Assembly (NCBI GenBank): GCA_900539175.1
Contig: UQAW01000004.1
Coordinates: 1-64,000, forward strand
Source: an uncultured Lachnospiraceae bacterium
Lineage (GTDB): Bacteria; Bacillota; Clostridia; Lachnospirales; Lachnospiraceae
Direction of reading: 5' to 3'
Length of the DNA: 64,000 nt
Part shown: positions 43,728 through 52,746 of the stretch, in pieces
Position numbering within the stretch: the stretch's first letter is position 1
Layout: each line of letters starts with the position of its first letter
Position numbers and translations under genes: made by a program
The notes under the pieces: model-generated
What the model saw: only the letters and a program-made list of their open reading frames with translations
Told to the model about the DNA's origin: nothing
Databases searched by the model: none

Positions 43728-44978
43728 ATGAGTGAAGAAAAAGATAAAGTTGAAGAAAAAGATGCCGCTGTGACAGAAACGGCGGAGGATGAAACAAAGA
43801 ATCAGGATGCGGAACTTGAGGCGCTGAATGATGAGTTTTTTCGTGAAATGGACATACAGGGAGCGGACATTTCGGAAGGAGACCGGCATCTGTCCGAAGA
43901 AAAGAAGAAGAAATTGTCCGATCGAAAAAAAGTAAGTAAAAAAAAGAAAAAGATTCGTCCGTTTCATGTTCTTGTAGCGATTCTCTGTCTGATTCTTGCT
44001 CTCGCTGTTATTGGGGTGGGCATACTTCTGTTTCTCAGAAGTCAGGGAGAAAGTATGCTGAGACAAGGAGAGATTAAGGAAGATATTACTGCTCCGGATG
44101 GTGTGCAGATCGAGGAAGACGGGAAATATGTTATTTACAATGGTGAAAAATATTGCTATAATGAACATATTATTAATATTCTCTGTATGGGCATTGACAC
44201 CTCAATTCAGGGTACAGAGGAAGGCGTGATTGGAGAAAATGGTCAGGCGGATGCAATTATCCTTGCTGTCATTGATACCCAGACCGGACAACTGCATTTG
44301 GTTAATATTTCCAGAGATTCGATGGTTGATGTGAATCGGTATAATGTGGAAGGAAAGTATCTGGGAACAGAGAAGATGCAGCTTTGTCTTGCTTATTCCT
44401 ATGGAGACGGAAAAGATGATAGTTGTCTCAATACGGCACGGTCGGTTTCGCGACTGATGTATGGAATGCCGATTCATGCATGGGCAGCTATTGATTATTC
44501 CGGAATCAGCGTACTGAATGATGAGGTCGGTGGAGTGACGGTAGAGGTACTTGAGGATCTTTCTTCTAAGGATCCGGCATTGGTTGCAGGCAGGACTGTG
44601 ACCTTAACCGGTCAGCAGGCACATACGTATGTAAGAACCAGAGATACCAGTCTTCTGGAGTCAAATAATCAACGTATGGCAAGGCAGAAGCAATATATGA
44701 CCGCATTTCTGAAGACATTTTTCAGTAAAACGAAATCTGATTTGACGCTTCCTCTCAAACTGTATCAAAATGCGGCAGGGTATATGGTAACGGACATTGG
44801 TCCCCAGGAAACCGTATATCTTTCGTCGTTGGTATTGCAGAAGGGGTTCACAGAAGGGAATATGGATTCTGTTCCGGGGCAGATTGTACAGGGGGAAGTT
44901 TATGCCGAATTTATTCCGGACGACAAAGCGCTCTATGAATTGATTTTGAAAGTGTTTTATACAAAGGTAGATGAATGA
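43728..44978 (+). CDS. LytR-CpsA-Psr (LCP) family protein
   Basis: A 416-residue protein. A charged N-terminus of about 80 residues, rich in Glu and Lys, precedes a single membrane helix (about 83-105). The extracellular LCP domain (about 135-370) has ILCMGIDTS, AIILAVIDTQTGQLHLVNISRDSMVDV and HTYVRTRDT, whose Arg and Asp residues bind the pyrophosphate of lipid-linked polymer. LCP enzymes transfer capsule or wall polymers to peptidoglycan. I use ATG 43728, 8 bases after AAGGGA at 43714-43719; the first ATG at 43719 overlaps that site. It lies 12 bp after the sortase gene. Confidence 0.92.
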   Translation: MSEEKDKVEEKDAAVTETAEDETKNQDAELEALNDEFFREMDIQGADISEGDRHLSEEKKKKLSDRKKVSKKKKKIRPFHVLVAILCLILALAVIGVGILLFLRSQGESMLRQGEIKEDITAPDGVQIEEDGKYVIYNGEKYCYNEHIINILCMGIDTSIQGTEEGVIGENGQADAIILAVIDTQTGQLHLVNISRDSMVDVNRYNVEGKYLGTEKMQLCLAYSYGDGKDDSCLNTARSVSRLMYGMPIHAWAAIDYSGISVLNDEVGGVTVEVLEDLSSKDPALVAGRTVTLTGQQAHTYVRTRDTSLLESNNQRMARQKQYMTAFLKTFFSKTKSDLTLPLKLYQNAAGYMVTDIGPQETVYLSSLVLQKGFTEGNMDSVPGQIVQGEVYAEFIPDDKALYELILKVFYTKVDE

Positions 44979-45028
44979 GACAGAGCTGATTTTCGGAAAG
45001 ATTGAATGGGGCAGAATATAAATTAACA

Positions 45029-45057
45029 TTGACACTGTCTTGCAGTGTTAATATAGA
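45029..45057 (+). promoter_or_regulatory. Strong promoter with spacer palindrome, small PKTG protein
   Basis: TTGACA at 45029-45034, 17 bases, TATAGA at 45052-45057. The spacer carries ACACTG/CAGTGT at 45032-45048, a palindrome that could bind a repressor. It lies 53 bp upstream of the small protein. Confidence 0.6.
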
Positions 45058-45109
45058 TACTCAATATATCGAAAGATATAAGATTAAGTTTTAAGATAGG
45101 AGGCTAATT

Positions 45110-45346
45110 ATGAAGAAAAGAATTGCAGCAGTTGCTTGTGCATTGATGATGACATTCAGTATGGCAGTAAATGTTATGGCAGCGCCAAGTCCGACGGGTA
45201 ACAGAGATACATCAGCATCTCGCGGCGGCTCATCAGATGCGCCGAAAACAGGGGAAGGCGATTTGATGATTTATGGGCTTGCAGCAGCCCTGTTATGCTC
45301 CGGAGCAGCAGTTGTTTCACAGAAACGGCTGAAAGCGCTGAAATAA
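45110..45346 (+). CDS. Tiny exported protein with PKTG-type sorting signal
   Basis: A 78-residue protein. A signal peptide (1-24, ending VMA) is followed by a mature part of about 23 residues (25-47, Ser/Gly/Pro-rich), then APKTG at 44-48, a hydrophobic helix (about 52-70) and a Lys/Arg-rich tail. This is a sortase C-terminal sorting signal with Ala in place of Leu. If cleaved at both ends only a peptide of about two dozen residues would remain on the wall. It follows the sortase and LCP genes but has its own strong promoter. Confidence 0.75.
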   Translation: MKKRIAAVACALMMTFSMAVNVMAAPSPTGNRDTSASRGGSSDAPKTGEGDLMIYGLAAALLCSGAAVVSQKRLKALK

Positions 45347-45424
45347 AAGAAAATCTGAGAAGGTGTTAAGCGATCCTTCAAAGACGGATATTATTGGAAG
45401 GTTTCATTGATGGGTAAGGTAGCA

Positions 45425-45466
45425 GGCCAGCTTGGAGCGGAATAAGACCGTTCCGGCTGGCTTTTG
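45425..45466 (+). terminator. Terminator after the PKTG protein
   Basis: GCCAGC at 45426-45431 pairs with GCTGGC at 45456-45461, with an inner GAGCGGAA/TTCCG stem, followed by TTTT. Confidence 0.7.
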
Positions 45467-45560
45467 CTGTACAGTAATGTGGTAGTGAGTCGGACAGTTC
45501 TGATATGTAATTTTTGGAAGGTTAGGATGGTTCGAAAAAGAGTGCAAAAATCTTGGATTA

Positions 45561-45569
45561 TGTTATAAT
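45561..45569 (+). promoter_or_regulatory. Extended -10 promoter for the dehydratase gene
   Basis: TGTTATAAT at 45561-45569, 47 bp before the start codon. The same motif recurs at 30420, 41370 and 42565. Confidence 0.5.
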
Positions 45570-45615
45570 AATATAGGAGACTACAAGGGGGAAGAAAGGT
45601 GGAGACGGGAGTATT

Positions 45616-47529
45616 ATGAAAAAATTAAAAGAAATGCTTGTCAATAAAGAGATGCTGCTTCGTGAAATCGGGCTGTTACTGCTGGACCTGGTGATTGTTA
45701 TTGTCAGTATGGCCGGAGCGCTGTGGATCCGCTTTGATTTCCGTTTTACGGATGTGGAAGATGTTTTTTGGAAAACGCTTCAAAGTTATATCCATATTAA
45801 TTTGATCTGTACAGTGTTTGTATTTTGGGCATTCAGACTTTACAGCAGCCTGTGGCGTTTCGCGAGCATTGTGGAGCTGAAAAATATCATTATTGCGACG
45901 GTTCTTTCTACGGCGCTTCAGAGTATGGGGATGTGGTATATGAAATTGTCAATCCCCAGAAGTTATCCGTTTCTGTATCTGTTATTGCTTACGGTTTTCA
46001 CAATTGCTACCAGGTTTTCCTATCGGTTTACCCGGATCGCAGTTCATAATTATAAGAATTTTAAAGATAAGCAGCCTGTAAGGACGATGGTTATCGGGGC
46101 AGGCGCCGCAGGTTATATGATTGTACGTGAGATGAATAACAGTAAGCATTTGAACCGGAAAATTCCATGTATTATTGATGATGATCCGGTCAAAGTGGGA
46201 ACTTATCTGCAGGGGATTCCTGTTGTAGGCGGGAAGGAAAAGATTCCGTATTTTGCAGAAAAGTATCGGATTGAAGAGATTGTAATTGCGATTCCGACGA
46301 TTTCACGAAGAGGACAGCAGGAACTTCTGGAGATTTGTCAGGCAACGTCCTGCAAGATTCTGACTTTGCCGGGACTTTATCAGCTTGTGAATGAAGAAGT
46401 CAGCGTATCCATGCTGCGGGAAGTTCAGATCGAAGACCTGCTTGGCAGGGAACCGATCAATCTGCAGACAGAGGAGGTTATGGATTATGTCAGCGGAAAG
46501 GTCATTCTTGTAACAGGTGGAGGGGGGTCCATTGGAAGTGAGATTTGCCGGCAGCTGGCATTGCATGCGCCCAGACAGTTGATTATTTTGGATATCTATG
46601 AGAATAATGCGTATGAGATACAAAATGAACTGCTGCGCAGACATCCGGATTTGAATCTTCTGGTGCTGATTGGTTCTGTACGGAACCATGAACGGATTGA
46701 TTCTATTTTTGAGAAATATCGTCCGGATCTTGTGTTCCATGCAGCGGCGCATAAGCATGTTCCTCTTATGGAAGTAAGCCCCAATGAAGCAATTAAGAAC
46801 AATGTGCTTGGAACATGGGTAGTTGCGAATGCTGCCGATAAGTTTGGGGCAAAGAAGATGGTTTTGATTTCGACAGATAAAGCGGTTCGTCCGACGAATA
46901 TTATGGGGGCTTCCAAGCGAATCTGTGAATTGATTGTACAGAGCTTTGCCCAGAAGTCCCATACAGAATATGCAGCTGTCCGCTTTGGAAATGTATTGGG
47001 AAGTAATGGAAGTGTAATTCCGTTATTTCGAAAGCAGATTGCGGAAGGCGGTCCGGTTACCGTTACACATCCGGAGATTATCCGGTATTTTATGACGATT
47101 CCGGAAGCAGTAAACCTTGTTCTGAAGTGCGGTGCATTGGCCCGGGGTGGGGAAATATTTATTCTGGATATGGGAGAACCGGTAAAGATTTTTGATCTGG
47201 CAATGAAGATGATACGTCTTTCCGGGTATGTTCCGGACAAAGATATAGAAATTAAGTTCACCGGACTGCGGCCCGGAGAAAAGCTGTATGAAGAATTGCT
47301 GATCAGTGAAGATAATTTGAAGAAAACAGACAATGACAGAATTTTTGTCGCTCAGCAGACGGTGGTGGAGGACGAATGGATACAGGAAAAGGTCCGGAAT
47401 GTAATACATAAAGCATTTGAAGAAAATTGCGATGTACGGTCGCTGGTAAAAGAACTGGTACCAGAATATGTAATACGAAATAACAATGATGTGCTTGAAG
47501 AGGCAGCAATCACGAAACATGAAGAGTGA
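45616..47529 (+). CDS. UDP-sugar 4,6-dehydratase, CapD/PglF type, membrane-bound
   Basis: A 637-residue protein with four N-terminal membrane helices (about 20-140), a CoA-binding-like Rossmann region (about 150-280) and a C-terminal SDR domain (about 297-600). The SDR domain has the VTGGGGSIGSEICRQ nucleotide loop and STDKAVRPTNIMGASKR, the long-chain dehydratase motif in which Met replaces the usual SDR Tyr. The family makes UDP-4-keto-6-deoxy sugars from UDP-GlcNAc, the first step to bacillosamine, FucNAc or QuiNAc. It starts the second polysaccharide locus. The start has AAGGTGGAGA upstream at 45596-45605. Confidence 0.92.
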   Translation: MKKLKEMLVNKEMLLREIGLLLLDLVIVIVSMAGALWIRFDFRFTDVEDVFWKTLQSYIHINLICTVFVFWAFRLYSSLWRFASIVELKNIIIATVLSTALQSMGMWYMKLSIPRSYPFLYLLLLTVFTIATRFSYRFTRIAVHNYKNFKDKQPVRTMVIGAGAAGYMIVREMNNSKHLNRKIPCIIDDDPVKVGTYLQGIPVVGGKEKIPYFAEKYRIEEIVIAIPTISRRGQQELLEICQATSCKILTLPGLYQLVNEEVSVSMLREVQIEDLLGREPINLQTEEVMDYVSGKVILVTGGGGSIGSEICRQLALHAPRQLIILDIYENNAYEIQNELLRRHPDLNLLVLIGSVRNHERIDSIFEKYRPDLVFHAAAHKHVPLMEVSPNEAIKNNVLGTWVVANAADKFGAKKMVLISTDKAVRPTNIMGASKRICELIVQSFAQKSHTEYAAVRFGNVLGSNGSVIPLFRKQIAEGGPVTVTHPEIIRYFMTIPEAVNLVLKCGALARGGEIFILDMGEPVKIFDLAMKMIRLSGYVPDKDIEIKFTGLRPGEKLYEELLISEDNLKKTDNDRIFVAQQTVVEDEWIQEKVRNVIHKAFEENCDVRSLVKELVPEYVIRNNNDVLEEAAITKHEE

Positions 47530-47580
47530 CATCATAAAAACAGGAGACGTCTTAGAAAACGTCTCCTGTTTTTATGATGT
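47529..47580. terminator. Bidirectional terminator between converging genes
   Basis: A 22-bp stem at 47529-47550 with 47559-47580, flanked by an A-run on one side and a T-run on the other. It serves the dehydratase gene and the minus-strand gene 47605-49278. Confidence 0.85.
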
Positions 47581-47604
47581 TTTAAAATATATTGTAAGTA
47601 GATC

Positions 47605-49278
47605 TTACTCTACCGTAACAGTCAGTGTCCTGGTAAGAGCGGTACTGTCATTGGAAGAAACATTATAATATACCGTATAAGTTCCAGGCACCTGAGTGTC
47701 GATTTCACCACTGACCTGAATCAGGTGAAGCAGTGAGTTTCCGTCAGTGTCAAGTGCCATTCGGACATATGCCAACGGGACAAAAGGAGAACCTGCAGGT
47801 ATCGTGACGCTGTCAGTAGTCAGTACAATGACCGGACGCGGATTTGCCAATTGGAAATCGGCTTCTACAGTGGCAGTATCATGAAAGAGGTTTGTAACCT
47901 TAAAGGTATAATGTACAATTCCGGGCTTATTCTCATCCTGCGTATGAGAGAAGGTAATGGCAGAAGTAATATCATTGCCATATCCATCATCAGCATGGAA
48001 ACTTCCGTTTGGCGGCAGGATAGAAAGTACGGAATCCAACAAAAGCTCATCAATTTCCGGAAGCGTTGTCGGAAGTGTAATAGAAGGTCCCTTATAATTC
48101 AAAAGTTCTAAAGAACGGTAAGCAGTAATCAGTCCGGTGCTTGTATTTGCGGAATACCTGACAATCTTTTGTGAAGGAAGTCCGCCGCTGTAGATTTCAG
48201 TGGAAATTCCGGAGTTTGATACTGTGCCGTCCGGTGCTGTTAACGAAACACCATGTAACAAATTCAGACCAGTGCCGCCGCTATAGGTCAGAACTTCAGG
48301 ATCAAAGAAGAAGGTATGTTTGTTTAAAATAATACCGGGTGTTCCTGAAGGCTGCGGTGTGGGTTGCTGTACAGGCTGAGATGCAGGCGGCTGTACGGGT
48401 TGCTGCTGCACAGGTTGCTGCTGTGAAGGATTTTCCGGTGCCTGGGAAGATGAACTTCCTGACGAGGCGTTTCCATTTGTCTGGAGGAAAGATGTAACAT
48501 TCCCCGTCACTCTCGAAGCGGAGGAAGCAGCATTGTTGGTTGCAGTGCTGGCGGCGGCAGGCGTACTGCCGTTTGCGGAACTGCTGTCAGGAGTAGTGGA
48601 ACTTCCTGAAGCGGTCAGAGACAGATCAGCCTCTACTGCAGTAATGTCGTTAAAGAGGTTTGTGACTGTAAAGGTATAATGAACAACCCCAGGATTTGCC
48701 TCATCCTTTTTGTAACTGAATGTAACAGCGGGGGTGATGTCATTACCATACCCGTCGTCAGCACGAAAGGTGCCGTCTGTCGGCATAACGAACAGAACAG
48801 AATCCAAATGAGCATCATCAATCGCAGGAAGAGATTGAGGAAGCGTGATGGAAGGTCCGTTATAGTTCTGAAGGTGTAACGAACGGGAAGCGGTGACCCG
48901 TCCCGAATCGGTGTCAGCAGAATACTCAACAATCTTATGCGACATGGAATCACCAGTACGGATATGCGTAAAAATCTGTGCATCCGAAATTGTACCATCC
49001 GGAGCTGTTAATGAAACGCCGTTTAAAAGATCTAACTGTGAACTTCCGTCATAGGTCAAAGCTTCCGGATCAAAAGAAAAGGAATATTCAGACGAAGTGT
49101 TCTCAGCCATTTGCGAAGCTGAGAGAACAGCCGCGGAAATCTCATTTTCTTCCGGGTGGCGGTTGAAAATCGAAAACGGTTCATAGTTAAATAGAAAAAG
49201 CGCAACCAGGTTGCCAACGCCAAAAACACAGATGGCGGGTTTTAAAATGGAAGAAACAGAATGCTTTTTCAGACCCAT
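47605..49278 (-). CDS. Exported protein with duplicated domain and DUF5011-like end
   Basis: A 557-residue minus-strand protein with an N-terminal membrane segment (about 13-30). Two homologous beta-rich domains (about residues 65-215 and 318-465) share LNGVSLTAPDGTxS, GPSITLP and ADDGYGNDIT. They are separated by a linker rich in Ser/Ala, then Gln/Pro (about 216-317). A DUF5011-like C-terminus (about 470-557) ends PGTYTVYYNVSSNDS. I use ATG 49278 (the frame also opens at TTG 49284), with AAGGAG in the usual place. It sits against the direction of the locus, with its own tandem promoters. No enzyme motif was seen; a surface structural or accessory role is inferred. Confidence 0.65.
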   Translation of the reverse strand: MGLKKHSVSSILKPAICVFGVGNLVALFLFNYEPFSIFNRHPEENEISAAVLSASQMAENTSSEYSFSFDPEALTYDGSSQLDLLNGVSLTAPDGTISDAQIFTHIRTGDSMSHKIVEYSADTDSGRVTASRSLHLQNYNGPSITLPQSLPAIDDAHLDSVLFVMPTDGTFRADDGYGNDITPAVTFSYKKDEANPGVVHYTFTVTNLFNDITAVEADLSLTASGSSTTPDSSSANGSTPAAASTATNNAASSASRVTGNVTSFLQTNGNASSGSSSSQAPENPSQQQPVQQQPVQPPASQPVQQPTPQPSGTPGIILNKHTFFFDPEVLTYSGGTGLNLLHGVSLTAPDGTVSNSGISTEIYSGGLPSQKIVRYSANTSTGLITAYRSLELLNYKGPSITLPTTLPEIDELLLDSVLSILPPNGSFHADDGYGNDITSAITFSHTQDENKPGIVHYTFKVTNLFHDTATVEADFQLANPRPVIVLTTDSVTIPAGSPFVPLAYVRMALDTDGNSLLHLIQVSGEIDTQVPGTYTVYYNVSSNDSTALTRTLTVTVE

Positions 49279-49329
49279 TTGCAAAAAACTCCTTTCTTAA
49301 ATTCATTATAAAATAAATATAGTATCTCT

Positions 49330-49358
49330 ATCCTAACACAAAGAGTAAAATTTGTTAA
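49330..49358 (-). promoter_or_regulatory. Minus-strand promoter A of the exported protein gene
   Basis: Read on the minus strand: TTAACA (49353-49358), 17 bases, TAGGAT (49330-49335). Confidence 0.5.
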
Positions 49359-49383
49359 GCTAATAGATAAATACATCATTTCT

Positions 49384-49412
49384 ATCTTAACATAAAAAGC
49401 AAAGCTTGTTAA
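49384..49412 (-). promoter_or_regulatory. Minus-strand promoter B, duplicate of promoter A
   Basis: Read on the minus strand: TTAACA (49407-49412), 17 bases, TAAGAT (49384-49389). It lies 54 bases from promoter A in an imperfect tandem repeat. Confidence 0.5.
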
Positions 49413-49519
49413 GCAAAAATTGAAAAAGTATTTATAAAAAAATATAGAACATTAGGGAGAATATACAAAAAAAGTGATACAAAAAGCAAGGATTTGATGT
49501 TTCTTTCCGGTGAAAACTA

Positions 49520-49528
49520 TGCTATGAT
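49520..49528 (+). promoter_or_regulatory. Extended -10 promoter of the cpsB operon
   Basis: TGCTATGAT at 49520-49528, about 80 bases before the cpsB start. A possible TTGATG lies at 49494-49499, 18 bases from an alternative -10 (TATGCT). Confidence 0.4.
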
Positions 49529-49608
49529 AAAAGATGCTAATAAATGTGAACGTTTATGATTATAATCAGCAGTTTCGGAGATGATAAAAGAAAGGCTGGA
49601 CAAAAGAG

Positions 49609-50376
49609 ATGATAGATTTACATGTGCATATTTTGCCGGATTTGGACGATGGTGCAAGAGATATGGACGAATCCCTTGAGATGGCCGAGATTGCGCTTGA
49701 AAGCGGTGTGGATACGATTGTGGCAACCCCGCACAGCAATCAGGAAGGAAGATTTGAAAATTATTGTTCGGCGGAGCTGACACAAGTATATCAAGAGTTT
49801 TGCAGCAGGATAAAAGAAGAAAGACTTCCGATTACGATTCTTCATGGAATGGAAATCTTTGCATCTGAAGAAATTGGAGAGAGAGTCAGCGCGGGGATGC
49901 TGATGGGGCTGAATCATTCAAAGTATTATTTGATGGAGTTTCCTTTTGAAGCCGATCCGTGGTGGATGGGAGAACGTGTGGAAGATCTTCTGGCTGTAGG
50001 TAAGATCCCTTTGATTGCACATCCGGAGCGTTACGAAGCGGTGCAGGACTATCCAACACTGGTTTATGAGTGGCTGCGGATGGGGTGTCTGACCCAGGTG
50101 AATAAAGGAAGCCTTTTTGGAAAATTTGGCAGAAGACCCCAGCAGGCAGTAGAAATTTTGCTCCAGAATGATCTGGTAACCTGCGTGGCAAGCGATGCTC
50201 ACAGTCCTTATATGCGTACAACTTATATGGGAGATGCCGAGGGCTATCTGGAGGAAGTGTTTGGAGACAGGAAGGCATATCTGTTATTGACGAAAAATCC
50301 CGAAACGATTATAAGAAATGGAAGGATTTCACCGCATGGCCGGATGCCGGAAAAGAGACGTTGGTATTACTGGTAA
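49609..50376 (+). CDS. CpsB/YwqE-type protein tyrosine phosphatase
   Basis: A 255-residue PHP-domain phosphatase. MIDLHVHILPDLDDGARD at the start and VATPHSN near residue 40 give metal-binding His/Asp residues, and HPERYEAVQDY and VASDAHSP later complete the metal site. CpsB enzymes dephosphorylate the tyrosine tails of BY-kinases. It opens the operon with the DUF5011 protein and two BY-kinases, all with short gaps, and is the only phosphatase in the window for three kinases. The start has AAAAGAG upstream. Confidence 0.93.
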   Translation: MIDLHVHILPDLDDGARDMDESLEMAEIALESGVDTIVATPHSNQEGRFENYCSAELTQVYQEFCSRIKEERLPITILHGMEIFASEEIGERVSAGMLMGLNHSKYYLMEFPFEADPWWMGERVEDLLAVGKIPLIAHPERYEAVQDYPTLVYEWLRMGCLTQVNKGSLFGKFGRRPQQAVEILLQNDLVTCVASDAHSPYMRTTYMGDAEGYLEEVFGDRKAYLLLTKNPETIIRNGRISPHGRMPEKRRWYYW

Positions 50377-50430
50377 GGACAAAATATAGAACCTGTTGTG
50401 TAGGACCAGGTAAAGAGGCAGGAGAGTATA

Positions 50431-51321
50431 ATGAGAAGAGTACGGATGCTGAGTATCTTAATATTTGCAGCTGCGTTGGTGGTATTCTGGTTTGGCAAAA
50501 TGCATGAGTTAACAAGTGCAGACTTTGCCGGACCGAAGATTGAAATGGCGGAGACGACAATTATGGTAGCTGCCGGAACGTCAGAGGAAAGTCTTCTTGC
50601 AGGCGTATCAGCAGTGGATTTGAAGGATGGGGATGTTACAGGCAGTCTGGTTGTGGAAAGTAAGGGCAACTTTATAGAAAAAGGGAGAAGAGAGATTACC
50701 ATAGCAGCATTTGACTCGGATCATCATGTGACAAAGGCAACAAGGGAGGTTATATACAGCGATTATCATTCACCTACGTTTTCTTTAAGTGCTCCTTTGA
50801 AATTTCCAACAGGTGTTCAGAATATTTTAAGCGAAATGAGCGCACAGGATGTACTTGACGGGAATCTTACGGAAAACATCAAGATTTCCAGTGAGTATAA
50901 GCTGGATGTTACGACTCCGGGAACATATCCGATGCTGTTTACAGTTTCAAACAGTGCAGGGGACGTTGTTGAGTTACCGGCTAATGTGGAGATTTATGAT
51001 CCAAGTGAAGAGAATTTGAAACCACAGATTGTGCTTACCCAGTATTTGGTGTATACAGTGCCGGGTGTACCGGTAAATCCGTGGGAATATGTGCGTTCTA
51101 TTTCAATGGAGGGGAATGAGTACATTCGCAGTGATGATGGGGTTTTTCGCGATATGTTGCCGGAAGAGGAACAGGAGAGAACTGAGATTCGTCCGGAGGA
51201 AGTGGCAGTAATACAGAATTTTGATTACGGGACACCCGGGGTATATGAAGTAGTTTACCAGATTACGGGAGCAGATGGTGTTGCCGGAACAGCCACATTG
51301 ATTGTAGTGGTAAGCGAATGA
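50431..51321 (+). CDS. Exported DUF5011/Ig-like protein of the second capsule operon
   Basis: A 296-residue protein with an N-terminal membrane anchor (about residues 6-22) and three DUF5011-like beta domains (about 30-110, 112-190 and 195-296). The GVSAVDLKDGDVTGSLVVES turn and PGTYPMLFTVSNSAGD mark the first two. It lies between CpsB and the first Wzz/kinase fusion, 12 bp before the latter. The pairing of a DUF5011 protein with a Wzz/BY-kinase also occurs at 8833-11030. The role is unknown; periplasm-facing partner of the co-polymerase is inferred. Confidence 0.72.
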   Translation: MRRVRMLSILIFAAALVVFWFGKMHELTSADFAGPKIEMAETTIMVAAGTSEESLLAGVSAVDLKDGDVTGSLVVESKGNFIEKGRREITIAAFDSDHHVTKATREVIYSDYHSPTFSLSAPLKFPTGVQNILSEMSAQDVLDGNLTENIKISSEYKLDVTTPGTYPMLFTVSNSAGDVVELPANVEIYDPSEENLKPQIVLTQYLVYTVPGVPVNPWEYVRSISMEGNEYIRSDDGVFRDMLPEEEQERTEIRPEEVAVIQNFDYGTPGVYEVVYQITGADGVAGTATLIVVVSE

Positions 51322-51333
51322 GGAGGAGGATGA

Positions 51334-52746
51334 ATGGATAACAAGCAAGGATTCGCAGTACAGATAGATCCTGTCAGCATGATAAAGGATGTCAGCAGGC
51401 AATGGTGGGTCATACTGATTCTCTCTTTATCTGCCAGTCTGTTTGCTTTTGTGTGGGCAGAGAAGACATATCAGCCTCGTTATACAGTTACTTCAACGTT
51501 TGTTGTGACGGCAAAGGGTATGAATAGCAATATCTATCAGAATCTTTCATCGGCAAAGGAATTGGCTGAGAGTTTCTCACATGTTCTGGACAGTAATGTG
51601 CTGAAGAAAAAAGTGACAGAGGATTTGGGGATGAGCAGCTTCAGGGCAGAAACTGCTGTCTCAATCCTTCCGGAGACGAATCTGATGGAGCTTACAGTGA
51701 CGGCAGATTCTGCAATGGAGGCATTTTTGGTAATGCGTTCGATCATGAAGAATTATAACAGCGTTTCGGATTACGTAATTGAAAATGTGATACTTGAAGT
51801 ACTGCAGAGTCCCAAAATTCCCACAGGTCCGATCAACAGTCTGAATTCCGGCGGAGTGGCAAAGAAAGCCTTTTTCATAGCAGCTGTATTTTTCACACTT
51901 TGTTTTGCCGCAGCTTCTTATTTTAAAGACACAGTGAAAAACGAAAAGGAATTTTCGGAAAAGGTTGACGCCAAGATGCTTGGACGGATTTATCACGAAA
52001 GGAAGGCAAAATCTTTGAGAGATCTGAAACATGTTCGATCGGTCTCTCTTTTGATTACCAGCCCTCTGTTGAGTTTTCGTTTTGTAGAGTCCAATAAAAT
52101 GATGGGATCCAGGGTTCGGAGTCATATGGATAAAAAGGGTGCCAAGGTTGTACTGGTTACCAGTGTGACAGAGAATGAGGGAAAATCAACAGTTGCTGCG
52201 AATCTGGCTGTTTCTCTTGCGCAGGAGAATAAAAAAGTGCTGTTGATGGATTTTGATTTCCGAAAACCGGTTCAATATAAGATTTTGGAAATTTCGCCAG
52301 ATAAGATTGCGAATCTGCCGGAGGCGCTGATGAAAAAAGGCGAATTGAAAAATATTATTCAGAAACATGAAGAAAGCAATTTATATGCCGTACTGAATAA
52401 TAAGGCAACTGCTTCAATCAGTCCGTTGATGGAAAGCGGCGCAATCCAGAAAGCATTGGAATTTTTTCGAAATAAAATGGATTATATCGTTCTTGATACT
52501 TCACCGATGGCGCTTGTGTCGGATACAGAGGAGATTGCAAAGCTGGCAGATGTCTCTCTTCTGGTTGTTCGTCAGGATATAGCGCTTGCAAAGGAGATTA
52601 ACGATATTATAGATGTTCTGAACGAGGCCGGAGGAAATGTGATGGGCTGTATCTTCAATGATGTGACGGGCGGACCAGTCAGCGGAGGCAGTCATTATGG
52701 ATATGGAGGGTATTATGGAAGATACTATGGAAAACGGGCAGAATAG
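51334..52746 (+). CDS. Wzz/BY-kinase fusion 1
   Basis: A 470-residue fusion of a Wzz-type domain and a BY-kinase, as in proteobacterial Wzc rather than the split CpsC/CpsD at 8833. Helices lie at about 22-42 and 173-195, with a PTGPINSLNSGG proline-containing stretch between them. The kinase part has Walker A TENEGKST, Walker A' LLMDFDFRKP and Walker B YIVLDTSP. The tail GYGGYYGRYYGKR carries the phosphorylation tyrosines. Its last 50 bases overlap the start of the second fusion in another frame. Confidence 0.88.
   Translation: MDNKQGFAVQIDPVSMIKDVSRQWWVILILSLSASLFAFVWAEKTYQPRYTVTSTFVVTAKGMNSNIYQNLSSAKELAESFSHVLDSNVLKKKVTEDLGMSSFRAETAVSILPETNLMELTVTADSAMEAFLVMRSIMKNYNSVSDYVIENVILEVLQSPKIPTGPINSLNSGGVAKKAFFIAAVFFTLCFAAASYFKDTVKNEKEFSEKVDAKMLGRIYHERKAKSLRDLKHVRSVSLLITSPLLSFRFVESNKMMGSRVRSHMDKKGAKVVLVTSVTENEGKSTVAANLAVSLAQENKKVLLMDFDFRKPVQYKILEISPDKIANLPEALMKKGELKNIIQKHEESNLYAVLNNKATASISPLMESGAIQKALEFFRNKMDYIVLDTSPMALVSDTEEIAKLADVSLLVVRQDIALAKEINDIIDVLNEAGGNVMGCIFNDVTGGPVSGGSHYGYGGYYGRYYGKRAE

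Noticed and set aside
45347..45560. Possible riboswitch between the PKTG protein and the dehydratase
   Set aside because: No match to known aptamer consensus was recognised, and a plain terminator explains the main hairpin.
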